A DNA stretch of 16,510 nucleotides from JBAZOJ01 sp041648755 (GCA_041648755.1 JBAZOJ010000055.1:1-16510), one strand, 5' to 3'. Shown: positions 8,322-15,992, numbered from the stretch's first letter. Made by a program: numbers and translations. Notes: generated by a model from the letters alone, not told the origin.

Positions 8322-8436
8322 AACTGCCGAATCCCGCATGGTGCGGGAGCGGGGGAACCAATCCTCGGGGCGTATCGCCGCAAGGCGTAGGGCAATCTCT
8401 TCCGCCCGAGCCCGTCAGCTAACCTCGCAGGCATGG
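8322..8436 (+). promoter_or_regulatory. Cyclic di-AMP riboswitch (ydaO/yuaA class)
   Basis: The leader carries the conserved cores of this class in order: GAGCGGGGGAACCA (8347-8360), GGGGCG (8367-8372), GTAGGGC (8387-8393) and CCCGTCAGCTAACCTCG (8411-8427). Helices support the reading. TGCC (8325-8328) pairs with GGCA (8430-8433) as a closing stem. CCCGCA (8333-8338) pairs with TGCGGG (8342-8347). CGCC (8376-8379) and GGCG (8384-8387) close a GCAA tetraloop. In known members, c-di-AMP binding lowers expression of the downstream gene, and K+ transporters are among the typical targets. The gene here is a KtrB/TrkH subunit, which fits. The assignment rests on motif recall, not on a covariance-model search. 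Confidence 0.93.
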
Positions 8437-8445
8437 AAGGGGAAC

Positions 8446-8485
8446 CTCTTGAAAAAGAGAGGCTCCTCGGGTCTCTTTCAGGAGG
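8446..8485 (+). promoter_or_regulatory. Riboswitch expression platform with sequestrable Shine-Dalgarno
   Basis: Three short helices compete here. CTCTT (8446-8450) and AAGAG (8455-8459) close a GAAA loop. AAAGAGA (8454-8460) can instead pair perfectly with TCTCTTT (8472-8478). CTCCT (8463-8467) can pair with AGGAG (8480-8484) and hide the Shine-Dalgarno AGGAGG (8480-8485). No stem with a T-run is present, so control of translation initiation is more likely than transcription termination. The direction of the switch is inferred from known c-di-AMP switches. Confidence 0.55.
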
Positions 8486-8491
8486 TTGAAT

Positions 8492-9895
8492 ATGACCACC
8501 GGTCTACCCGGCAAGCCCTCGCACATGCGATGGGTTTTATCGCGTCTCGTCTTCTTTCTGCCTCAAGTCAGGTCTTTTGCCAGGGGCATCGCCGGTCTCC
8601 ATCCGTCGAAGCTCGTCTTTATCGGATACCTGTCATATGTTGTGATTGGGTGGATTGCCCTTTGCCTGCCGTTCGTGCAGAAGGGACCCGGTGTCGGTTC
8701 CCTTGACAATCTTTTCGTGGCAACTTCGGCCATGTCCACGACAGGGCTATCACCAGTCAGTATCGCCGACTGCTACAACTTCTTCGGGCAGTTGATCATC
8801 CTGATCCTCATACAATTGGGCGGAATTGGCTATATGACCCTGGGGTCATTTATAGTCCTCGCCCGACACACCGAGCTTACCCCGACCAGATCGGCAATAA
8901 GTAAGACCGTCTTCAGCCTGCCCGCCTCCTTCAAACTTGGCGAGTTCATCAAGAGCGTCATCTGGTTCACCTTCGTAATCGAAGCCCTTGGCGCAGCAGC
9001 TCTGTACATAATCTTCACGAGCGCCGGAGTCCAGGACTGCGTGTGGAGCGCGATATTCCACAGCGTTTCGTCGTTCTGCACAGCGGGATTCGGTCTCTAC
9101 AACGACAGCTTTATGTCTTTTAAGGACGACTTCTGGCTGAACACCGTCATCGCGGCACTGAGCTACCTGGGAGCGATCGGCTTCATCGTTTGCCTCGACT
9201 TCTGGCATGTGTTGACAGGGAGATCCGAGCGGGTGACTTTCACCACCAAGATCATCCTTTGGGCGACCATTTGGCTGACCATTATCGGAACCGGACTGCT
9301 GTTCATCAGCGAACCAACTATCCAGGCCGCCAATCCGGCGGATCGCCTTCTGGAGGCGTTCTTCCAATGCATGTCGGCCATGACGACGGTGGGGTTCAAC
9401 ACTGTCGACATCGGGACACTATCGAAAGCCTCGCTGTTGCTGATCGTCGTATGGATGGTGATCGGGTCGTCGCCATCGGGCACGGGTGGTGGCGTCAAAG
9501 TGACCACGATCAGCGCCATGATCGGGGTGATGCGGAGTGCTATGGTCGGGTCCAAGAGCGTACACCTGCGAGGGCGGGAAATCCCATACGGCCGCGTTAT
9601 CACAGCGTTTGCCGCCCTGGGCTTCTACCTTACGGCCCTGATGATAGGGACGTATTTCCTGCAATTGACAGAACGCTCGCCGTTCGAAAAGAACTTGTTC
9701 GAGGCAGCCTCAGCTATCGGGACAGTCGGCCTGAGCATGGGCATCACGGCAACCCTTACCGCTATGGGAAAGATCATCATCATCCTGCTGATGTTCTGCG
9801 GCCGCGTCGGGCCCCTCACATTTAGCAGCGCGATGCTTGGCCATGTTCTCGCCGAGCCCGAAAAGCCTGACGAGGATAGCGACCTGGCGGTGTGA
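8492..9895 (+). CDS. ktrB: KtrB/TrkH-family K+ transporter, ion-translocating membrane subunit
   Basis: The 467-residue membrane protein is of the usual family length. I prefer ATG 8492 over the in-frame TTG 8486 because AGGAGG (8480-8485) sits six bases upstream of the ATG and abuts the TTG. The four pore-loop signatures are all present with their selectivity-filter glycines: STTGL (G85), CTAGF (G199), TTVGF (G301) and GTVGL (G413). The hydrophobic segments between them fit the M1-P-M2 fourfold architecture. GQLIILILIQLGGIGYMT (about 99-116) and SPSGTGGGVKVTT (about 327-339) are also family-typical; the latter is the gating-loop region. The protein moves K+ (or Na+) across the inner membrane and normally needs a cytoplasmic RCK subunit (KtrA/TrkA), which is not encoded in the window. 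Expression should be set by the upstream c-di-AMP riboswitch. Whether it is KtrB or TrkH proper is uncertain, so the symbol is tentative. Confidence 0.93.
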   Translation: MTTGLPGKPSHMRWVLSRLVFFLPQVRSFARGIAGLHPSKLVFIGYLSYVVIGWIALCLPFVQKGPGVGSLDNLFVATSAMSTTGLSPVSIADCYNFFGQLIILILIQLGGIGYMTLGSFIVLARHTELTPTRSAISKTVFSLPASFKLGEFIKSVIWFTFVIEALGAAALYIIFTSAGVQDCVWSAIFHSVSSFCTAGFGLYNDSFMSFKDDFWLNTVIAALSYLGAIGFIVCLDFWHVLTGRSERVTFTTKIILWATIWLTIIGTGLLFISEPTIQAANPADRLLEAFFQCMSAMTTVGFNTVDIGTLSKASLLLIVVWMVIGSSPSGTGGGVKVTTISAMIGVMRSAMVGSKSVHLRGREIPYGRVITAFAALGFYLTALMIGTYFLQLTERSPFEKNLFEAASAIGTVGLSMGITATLTAMGKIIIILLMFCGRVGPLTFSSAMLGHVLAEPEKPDEDSDLAV

Positions 9896-9912
9896 GCCAG
9901 GTGCCATCCCCT

Positions 9913-9968
9913 TTGCCTCGCGTAGCAAAAATAGGGTATCATCCCGGGTAACCCGTTGCACGGGAGGA
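9913..9968 (+). promoter_or_regulatory. Candidate promoter and ribosome binding site of the beta-helix gene
   Basis: TTGCCT (9913-9918) and TATCAT (9937-9942) are 18 bases apart, and GGGAGGAC (9962-9969) precedes ATG 9972. The promoter lies wholly in the 76-base gap after the transporter stop, so the gene may be transcribed independently of the riboswitch, although read-through remains possible. Confidence 0.5.
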
Positions 9969-9971
9969 CGT

Positions 9972-11357
9972 ATGAACACGCGCGCGTTGCTGGTCGTGTC
10001 GCTACTCGCCCTGATGGCATCGTTGCCGGGATCACAATCCGCGGGCGGAGAACAGGCCGACAAGACCCCTTCCCCGAACGATGACTCGCACATCCCCAAG
10101 GTGTTCGAGGTCGGCCCCGGCCAGCAATACTCCACCATCGAGGCCGCCTGCGCCGCCGCATCTTCCGGCGACACGGTGCTGGTGCACGCGCTCGACGGCG
10201 ACGCCCCCTACCGAAAGCCGGCGCTCTTCGTTTCAAAGGCGAAAATCAAGTTCTCGGCGGCTCCCGCCAAGGGCAAAAAGTACGTCAGGATCGACGGCGA
10301 AGGCTTCAACTATACCGGCGCAGGTTCGACGCCCCGGGCTGTTTTCCAGTTCAACAAGGGCGCGGACGGCTGCATCGTGGAAGGCTTCGAGATTTTCAAT
10401 GCGCGCAACGACTCGAACAACGGGGCCGCAATACGTATCAATGAGGCCAATGACGTTACGATTCGCTACTGCGAGATCCGCAATAACGACATGGGGGTGA
10501 TGTCCAACGGCTCGGTCGCCGATAACACCGGAGCCAACCAGCGGTTCGAGTTCTGCCTCGTGCACGATAACGCCACCGACAAGGAACCTGGATACAACCA
10601 CAACTTCTACCTTGGCGGCACATCGGTTGTCATTCATTGCTGCGAAATCCGCAACTCGACGACCGGCCACAACTTCAAGAGCCGGGCGCATTTCAACTGG
10701 GTCGAGTACTCGTTTGTACACGACTCATCGAATCGCGAGTTCGACCTCGTTGATGGCGCAGGCAACACGTCAGTTCCAGGCAGCCACACGGTGTTGCTTG
10801 GCAACGTTATCGCCAAGGCAAATGACTGCACGGGCAACCGTGCGGTGATCCACTTTGGCCAGGACGGCGGCAAGGGGCACGACGGGACGCTCTACTTAGT
10901 CAACAACACCATTGTGACGCCGTTTGCCTCGCCGGTTATCGACCTGTCTGCGGCCAAGGCCGGGACAAGGCTGCTGAACAACCTGGTATTCGATGGCGGG
11001 GTCAACGGGCAGCATGTCCTCGTCAACGCTGCGAACGGGGCCGATTTGGCGAACGTGTCGGGTGAATGCAACTGGCTGTCGAGAGGATTTGACCCAATGG
11101 GCGCAATGGATTCAAAGACGAACGTATTGTCGAACTCCGAGCCCCCTTTTGTGGCGCCCGGCAGATTCGACTGGCGGCTGATCGCGGGAAAAGCCGGGGA
11201 ATTCAGGTTCGGCAAAGCCCTCGATAAGCTTGGACTGCCCTCCCCCAACGACGGTGCCCCGACCGCGTTCACGGTGTTCCGGCAGTATCTTCATCCTCTT
11301 CAGGTTCTCCTGCGCACGGATGCTGCGAAGCCCTTCGTCGGATCGGGAATCAAGTAG
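9972..11357 (+). CDS. Secreted right-handed parallel beta-helix (pectin-lyase-like fold) protein
   Basis: The 461-residue product starts at ATG 9972 (GGGAGG upstream); an in-frame start at 9837 would lie inside the transporter gene and add a non-signal extension. Residues 1-24 form a signal peptide (MNTRALLVVSLLALMASLPG, then SQSA). Residues 46-72 (VGPGQQYSTIEAACAAASSG, then DTVLV) are the characteristic entry to pectin-lyase-like beta-helices. Coil-like repeats follow, for example CIVEGFEIFNARND (about 134-147), DVTIRYCEIRNND (161-173), FEFCLVHDNA (192-201), VVIHCCEIRNS (219-229) and LYLVNNTIVTP (307-317). Such proteins bind or cleave polysaccharides. I see no certain catalytic triad, so activity is open. 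The residues after about 390 leave the repeat pattern and may cap the helix. It lies downstream of the K+ transporter but probably has its own promoter, and it is convergent with the RND pump gene. Confidence 0.88.
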   Translation: MNTRALLVVSLLALMASLPGSQSAGGEQADKTPSPNDDSHIPKVFEVGPGQQYSTIEAACAAASSGDTVLVHALDGDAPYRKPALFVSKAKIKFSAAPAKGKKYVRIDGEGFNYTGAGSTPRAVFQFNKGADGCIVEGFEIFNARNDSNNGAAIRINEANDVTIRYCEIRNNDMGVMSNGSVADNTGANQRFEFCLVHDNATDKEPGYNHNFYLGGTSVVIHCCEIRNSTTGHNFKSRAHFNWVEYSFVHDSSNREFDLVDGAGNTSVPGSHTVLLGNVIAKANDCTGNRAVIHFGQDGGKGHDGTLYLVNNTIVTPFASPVIDLSAAKAGTRLLNNLVFDGGVNGQHVLVNAANGADLANVSGECNWLSRGFDPMGAMDSKTNVLSNSEPPFVAPGRFDWRLIAGKAGEFRFGKALDKLGLPSPNDGAPTAFTVFRQYLHPLQVLLRTDAAKPFVGSGIK

Positions 11358-11392
11358 CACAACAGCAGGGCTCGCGGCGCTTCCCGGGAGTC
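11358..11392. other. Short convergent gap between beta-helix and RND pump genes
   Basis: Only 35 bases separate the two stops. CTTCCCGGGAG contains the palindrome TCCCGGGA, but no T-run follows, so I do not call a terminator. Confidence 0.35.
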
Positions 11393-14300
11393 CTATTGCT
11401 CTGAGGGCTCCGGTTTTTCTTCCTTTGAGCGCCACTCGAAGATCGAGTACATCACCGGCACAAAGACAAGCGTAAAGAGCGTAGAACTTGCCATGCCTCC
11501 GATAACCGCGCGCGCCATCGGCGCCTGGGCTTCCCCGCCTTCGCCAAGGCCCAGCGCCAGGGGGAGCAGGCCGAGGATCGTGGTGGATGCGGTCATCAGA
11601 ATGGGGCGCAGCCTGCGGCGACCGGCCTCTTCGATGGCAGCGCGCAGTGGCATCCCGTCGCGACGCCTGAGCAGATTGGTGTGATCAACCAGAAGAATTG
11701 CGTTGTTGACCACGATGCCGCCCAGGATGATACACCCGATATATGATTGGATGTTGAAGGTCGTCCCCGTCAGGAAGAGCATCAGCACGACGCCGATGAT
11801 CCCCAGCGGAACGGAGAACATGACCACGAACGGGTCCCTGAGCGACTCGTACTGGCATGCCATGACCATGTACACAAGGATAAGTGCAAGAATCAGCCCC
11901 AGCAGCAGTTCCCGGAAGGCCTTCTGCTGTTCTTCATAGTCGCCGCCGAACGCCACGCTGAATTCAGAGGGAACCGCGATGGCAGCCAAGCCCTTTCTCA
12001 CGTCTTCCAGAATGCTGCCAAGGTCTCTGTCAGCGATATTGGCCGAGACCGTCAGCAGCCTCTCCTGGTCCTTCCGCTCAATCCGGACAGGACCGGTCCG
12101 TTGCTTGACCGAGACAACGTTTCTCAAGACCACGGGTTTCCCGTCAGCATTGTTCAGTGTCAGGTTGAGTATCTCATCAAGCTTCGCTGTCTCCGCATTG
12201 GCCAGTTGGACTACGATAGCATACTCATCGCCGCCTTCGCGGTAATTTCCCGCGGAAGCGCCGGACATCAGGCTTTCCATAAACTCAGCGACCTGCGTCA
12301 CGGTCAGCTTCATGTCCGCCGCCTTTTGGCGATCCACGACGACGAGTTCCTCCCGGTTACCGGTCTGTCGGCTGACGGACACATCAGTGACTCCGTCGAC
12401 ATTCTCGACGATTTTCTTCACGCGCGCGGCCAAGTCATCGGCCATAGCGAGGTCGTGACCGCGAATCTCCACCTGCACCCGCTCGGACGACGAGCCCATT
12501 CGCAGGATGAATAGCCCCTGCCCTGCGCGTGTCCTAATCGTGATACCTGCAATTCCTGCCAGCTTCTTGCGCAAATCGGAGGCAACCTGCTCACTGCTTC
12601 TCGTGCGCTCGGCAAGTGGCTTCAGGGAAATGTTCATATCCGCCGAACTGCCGCCGTCGTGGCCGCCGCCACCGGTGCTCGCGACTGTGCTGATGGCTTC
12701 GGGAATGTTGGCCTTGACGATTTCCTCGATCTGTCTCAGTTTCGCGTCGCTTGCCTCGAGTTTCGAACCTACCTCAAGTTCGGCTGTTACACGGACCTCA
12801 CCCTCATCCGCGGCGGGCATCATCTCGGTTCCGACCAGAGGGATCATCACGACGCTGCCTGCAAGCAGGGCAACTACCACGAAGATGACGACAAACCTGT
12901 GGTTCAGTGATACGCGCAGCAGATCTTTGTAGGCCGACTCCAGGCCGGTGAACATCATTCCGCTCAGCCGGTAGAACTTCCTGAAGATAGACTCGTGGCT
13001 GCGGTCTCCGCTGGGGAGTTTTCGCAGAAGCCTTGCGGCAAGCATTGGAACAACAGTAAGCGCGACCACAAGCGAACACAGTAGCGCAAAACTCACCACG
13101 ATGGCAAGCTGCTTGAACATGATGCCTGCCATGCCGCGCACGAACAACAATGGCAGAAAGACCGCGACAGTGGTAAGAGTACTCGACACTACCGCGGCAA
13201 CTACTTCGTCGGTACCGCTGGTAGCAGCCTCTTCCGCGGGCACTCCGCCTTCCCTGATGCGGAAGATGTTCTCCAGAACCACGATGGAGTTGTCTACAAG
13301 CATGCCCACCCCCAGTGCCAGACCTCCGAGGGTCATGATATTGAGGGTGAACCCGCAGAAGTACATCAGGGTGAAAGTGGCGATGATGCTGACGGGAATG
13401 GCCGTGGCAATCACCAGCGTGCTTAGAATGTTGCGGAGGAAGAACAAGAGAACGAGAACGGCGAGAGCACCGCCGTACATCGCGGAAGAACCGACATTAT
13501 TGATTGAGCGCTCGATGTACTTCGACGTGTCCGAGATCGGGACGATGTGGATCTGTGGCAGTTCTTCATTTATCTTGTCGATTTCGGCGAGAGCGGCCTT
13601 CGCCACCTCAACCGTATTCATTCCCGACTGCTTGCTGACGGAAAGGCGTACGCCCGTCTGCCCGTTCACACGCACGACCTGGGTTACCCGCTGCCAGGAG
13701 TCCTTGACTTCGGAGATCTCCTTGAGCAGAACCGGCTCGCCGTTCCGGTATGCAACCGTCACGTTGCGAATGTCGTCAAGGCTGGAGTATTCGCCGGGCA
13801 CGCGGATGAGTATTTCGTAATTCCCGCGCTTGATGGTTCCAGCGGGCTTGGTAACGTTCTCTGCCTTGATCCGCGAGATGATCGAGTCTATCGAAAGCCC
13901 GAGCGCATTGATGCGGCCCGCATTGAGTTCTATGTGAATTTCACGGTCGCGCCCACCTCTGATGTCCAGCGAGGCGACTCCCGGAACTCGCTCGATGCGG
14001 TACTTCACCTGGTCGTCAATTGTGCGCCGAAGCTGCACGGGGTCGAGGTTGCCGTATGCGCCCAGAATGAGAACAGGGAAGCTGGCTATGTCGAATTTGC
14101 GCAGCACTGGTTTGCTGGCATCGTCGGGAAGACGCGATACGACGCGGTCCAGCCTGTCACGGATATCGTTGCTTGCGGCATCGAGATCCGTTCCCCAGGC
14201 AAAGGAAACACGAATATCGCTGTTGCCTTCGGAAGACGAAGATGTAATTTCCTGAACCCCCGGGACAGCGCTTAACGCTTCCTCAATGGGCCTGGTTACT

Positions 14301-14485
14301 AATTCCTCCATCTCCTCGGGACCGGCGTTGCCGTAGTTTGTGGAAATACTGATCGTCGGGATGGAGATATCCGGCATCAAGTCAACCGGCAGCCTGAAAA
14401 GAGAAATCCCCCCGAGGATCAGGACGATCAGCACCACCATTGTGGTGAAGACCGGCCTGTGGACGCTGAGGTTGGAGAGGCTCAT
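11393..14485 (-). CDS. RND-family efflux pump, inner-membrane permease (AcrB-like)
   Basis: The 1030-residue protein has the full length and duplicated layout of RND exporters. Residues 1-33 hold the N-terminal segment and first membrane span (SVHRPVFTTM, ending FRLPVDLMPD). A large periplasmic porter domain follows (about 40-330). The next cluster of membrane spans (about 335-490) includes GMLVDNSIVVLENI, with D398 at the proton-relay position of span 4. A second porter domain and a final span cluster complete it; the C-terminus is short and charged. It would use the proton gradient to extrude drugs, detergents or metabolites together with the adaptor encoded just upstream. Substrate cannot be read from sequence. 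Its ATG overlaps the adaptor stop as ATGA (14482-14485), which implies translational coupling. The position after D398 is N rather than the second D of AcrB; this is common in the wider family and is not a defect. Confidence 0.95.
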   Translation of the reverse strand: MSLSNLSVHRPVFTTMVVLIVLILGGISLFRLPVDLMPDISIPTISISTNYGNAGPEEMEELVTRPIEEALSAVPGVQEITSSSSEGNSDIRVSFAWGTDLDAASNDIRDRLDRVVSRLPDDASKPVLRKFDIASFPVLILGAYGNLDPVQLRRTIDDQVKYRIERVPGVASLDIRGGRDREIHIELNAGRINALGLSIDSIISRIKAENVTKPAGTIKRGNYEILIRVPGEYSSLDDIRNVTVAYRNGEPVLLKEISEVKDSWQRVTQVVRVNGQTGVRLSVSKQSGMNTVEVAKAALAEIDKINEELPQIHIVPISDTSKYIERSINNVGSSAMYGGALAVLVLLFFLRNILSTLVIATAIPVSIIATFTLMYFCGFTLNIMTLGGLALGVGMLVDNSIVVLENIFRIREGGVPAEEAATSGTDEVVAAVVSSTLTTVAVFLPLLFVRGMAGIMFKQLAIVVSFALLCSLVVALTVVPMLAARLLRKLPSGDRSHESIFRKFYRLSGMMFTGLESAYKDLLRVSLNHRFVVIFVVVALLAGSVVMIPLVGTEMMPAADEGEVRVTAELEVGSKLEASDAKLRQIEEIVKANIPEAISTVASTGGGGHDGGSSADMNISLKPLAERTRSSEQVASDLRKKLAGIAGITIRTRAGQGLFILRMGSSSERVQVEIRGHDLAMADDLAARVKKIVENVDGVTDVSVSRQTGNREELVVVDRQKAADMKLTVTQVAEFMESLMSGASAGNYREGGDEYAIVVQLANAETAKLDEILNLTLNNADGKPVVLRNVVSVKQRTGPVRIERKDQERLLTVSANIADRDLGSILEDVRKGLAAIAVPSEFSVAFGGDYEEQQKAFRELLLGLILALILVYMVMACQYESLRDPFVVMFSVPLGIIGVVLMLFLTGTTFNIQSYIGCIILGGIVVNNAILLVDHTNLLRRRDGMPLRAAIEEAGRRRLRPILMTASTTILGLLPLALGLGEGGEAQAPMARAVIGGMASSTLFTLVFVPVMYSIFEWRSKEEKPEPSEQ

Positions 14486-15702
14486 TTCGCGCCCTCGACG
14501 GCGGCGCCGGGGGCAGGACTATTGGATGGGGCGCCATTCCCGGGCTTCACGACTTTGATCCCTATTCCGTCAAACAACAGGTGTTGCCCGATCACGACAA
14601 ACTGCTCGGTTACTGCCGGGCTTATCACTTCGATGACTTCATTGTTGGAGATTCCGAGCTGCAAAGGCACAAACCTGGCCTTTTTGCCCTCTTCCGCAAC
14701 TACAAAGATCCCACGGCTGCCGTCCCTGCTGACCAAGGCTGCGATCGGAACGACCTGGACATCGCGGCGTTCAGAGAACTGAAGCTCGACGGTGACATAC
14801 ATGCCGGGCCTCAAAAGACCGTCTGAGTTGGCCACGCGGACCTCAACTCTGACCTGTCTGGATAAATCGTCAAATTGCGGCGCAATCCTCGAAATTCGGC
14901 CGGTGAATTTCTTGTCGGGATAGGCGCTTACATTCATCGAAGCTGACTGCTGCAACGCAATGTGGGAGAACTCGAGTTCCGAGACCTTGATAACGGCCTT
15001 GAGCGTAGCGATGTCGATAACGGATACGATCGGTTCGTTCTGGGAAAGAAGCGTCTCCTGCTCGACAAATTTCTCGCCAACCGTTCGGGTGTCTGGCCCG
15101 CCTTCCCACAGGGCATAGACCTTGGTGTACGTGAGACGGAGTTCGGCATCGCTAAGCGCGGTCTTGCGCAGTTCGACCTGTGCCTTCGCGACGCCAAGGC
15201 GCGCCTCCAGAACCTGCACCTCGACCTGCGCCTGGTCACGCTCCGATTCGCTTGCAAACTTCTTCTCGTATAGAGCGGCAATTCTCTCGTACTCGCGCTT
15301 CGCGGTGTCAATGCTGCTCAGATACTCCCTGACTCCGGCCTCGGAGACTGCCAGATCGGCCTTTGCTTTGTCAATAGCCTGCGCAAAATCCCGACTGTCC
15401 AATTCCGCGATCAACTGTCCCCGCTTGACCTGATCGCCGACGTTCAGGCTCATCTTGAGTAGTCTTCCGCCAACCTGCGGAGCGATTACGAACATCGAGT
15501 CGCACTCAAGGTTTCCGTTGTACGACCCGGTTTCCCGCAGTGTTGCCCGCCCGGCCGAGGCAACCTCAACGGGTATCTGCGGGGCGGCCTTTGGCGGAGG
15601 CCCTTTTGCCAACTCGGCCATCCTGTCACGGACCTTCAGTCCGACGTACACCACGCCTGCGAGGAAAGCCAGAGTGACGATCGTGAAGAATATCCGCTTC
15701 AT
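14482..15702 (-). CDS. RND efflux periplasmic adaptor (membrane fusion protein)
   Basis: The 406-residue protein starts at ATG 15702-15700 after AAGGGGAAC. Residues 5-22 are an N-terminal membrane anchor or uncleaved signal; no lipobox cysteine is present, so it is probably not a lipoprotein. The order is typical of AcrA/MdtA adaptors: first lipoyl half (VIAPQVGGRLLKMSLNVGDQ, about 72-91, then VKRGQLIAELD), coiled-coil hairpin rich in charged residues (about 105-188), second lipoyl half (about 192-232), then beta-barrel (KAVIKVSELEFSHI onward, with LLRPGMYVTVEL about 297-307) and a membrane-proximal domain. The second lipoyl half has an extra WEGGPDTRTV segment (about 199-208). The C-terminus is a Pro/Ala/Gly tail. 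It links the pump to an outer-membrane channel, but no TolC-type gene lies in the operon or elsewhere in the window. Confidence 0.93.
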   Translation of the reverse strand: MKRIFFTIVTLAFLAGVVYVGLKVRDRMAELAKGPPPKAAPQIPVEVASAGRATLRETGSYNGNLECDSMFVIAPQVGGRLLKMSLNVGDQVKRGQLIAELDSRDFAQAIDKAKADLAVSEAGVREYLSSIDTAKREYERIAALYEKKFASESERDQAQVEVQVLEARLGVAKAQVELRKTALSDAELRLTYTKVYALWEGGPDTRTVGEKFVEQETLLSQNEPIVSVIDIATLKAVIKVSELEFSHIALQQSASMNVSAYPDKKFTGRISRIAPQFDDLSRQVRVEVRVANSDGLLRPGMYVTVELQFSERRDVQVVPIAALVSRDGSRGIFVVAEEGKKARFVPLQLGISNNEVIEVISPAVTEQFVVIGQHLLFDGIGIKVVKPGNGAPSNSPAPGAAVEGAK

Positions 15703-15763
15703 CAGTTCCCCTTGAGACCTCGGTTGCCGGACTGAGCGGCCAGATGTCTTCGCGCGAAATCCG

Positions 15764-15773
15764 CCCTATAGGG
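15764..15773. repeat. Palindrome CCCTATAGGG in the RND leader
   Basis: A perfect 10-base palindrome lies about 60 bases upstream of the adaptor start, within the predicted leader. It could be a second operator or part of another promoter; a -10-like TATAGG is present, but without a -35. Confidence 0.3.
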
Positions 15774-15793
15774 GGCTCGTTTCAGCACTAATG

Positions 15794-15821
15794 AATATCC
15801 GTGGATATGCGCATAGGTCAA
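15794..15821 (-). promoter_or_regulatory. Candidate RND operon promoter with embedded operator palindromes
   Basis: On the minus strand TTGACC (15821-15816) and GATATT (15799-15794) are separated by 16 bases. Two palindromes fill the spacer: TATGCGCATA (15806-15815), directly next to the -35, and ATATCC-GT-GGATAT (15795-15808), which overlaps the -10. This arrangement is typical of repressor or MerR-type control of efflux genes. The leader to the ATG would be about 84 bases. No regulator gene is adjacent in the window. Confidence 0.5.
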
Positions 15822-15972
15822 GCGAAAATGGGGGTTATCAAGTGATGGCCGCCTGAACTGAGGCTTCCAGGCAAGCGGCATGCAGGGAGTGACAGCATCC
15901 CAGACTCGACCGGCTCCTTGTTCAGTGCTGAAGCGGTTTCCAGCGCTATTCGGGAAATAAATCACAATAGTA

Positions 15973-15992
15973 ATCGTGAATTATTGCACGAT
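15973..15992. promoter_or_regulatory. 20-base inverted repeat upstream of the cysteine-rich gene
   Basis: ATCGTG and CACGAT flank an 8-base AATTATTG spacer. The centre lies about 65 bases before the predicted start of transcription of the plus-strand gene. That is close to the placement of an upstream activator of the CRP/FNR type, and GTGA-N6-GCAC is one base away from the CRP-type core GTGA-N6-TCAC on each side of reasonable alignment. The binding factor is unknown. Confidence 0.35.

Noticed and set aside
8486..8491. TTG start of the K+ transporter
   Set aside because: It touches the Shine-Dalgarno AGGAGG; the ATG at 8492 has normal spacing.
9837..9971. Upstream in-frame start of the beta-helix gene inside the K+ transporter gene
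   Set aside because: It would place 45 non-signal residues before a clear signal peptide; ATG 9972 follows GGGAGG and a candidate promoter.
13259..13298. N in place of the second Asp in span 4 of the RND pump read as an inactivating change
   Set aside because: VDNSIVVLENI is a common variant in functional RND exporters, and D398 is retained.
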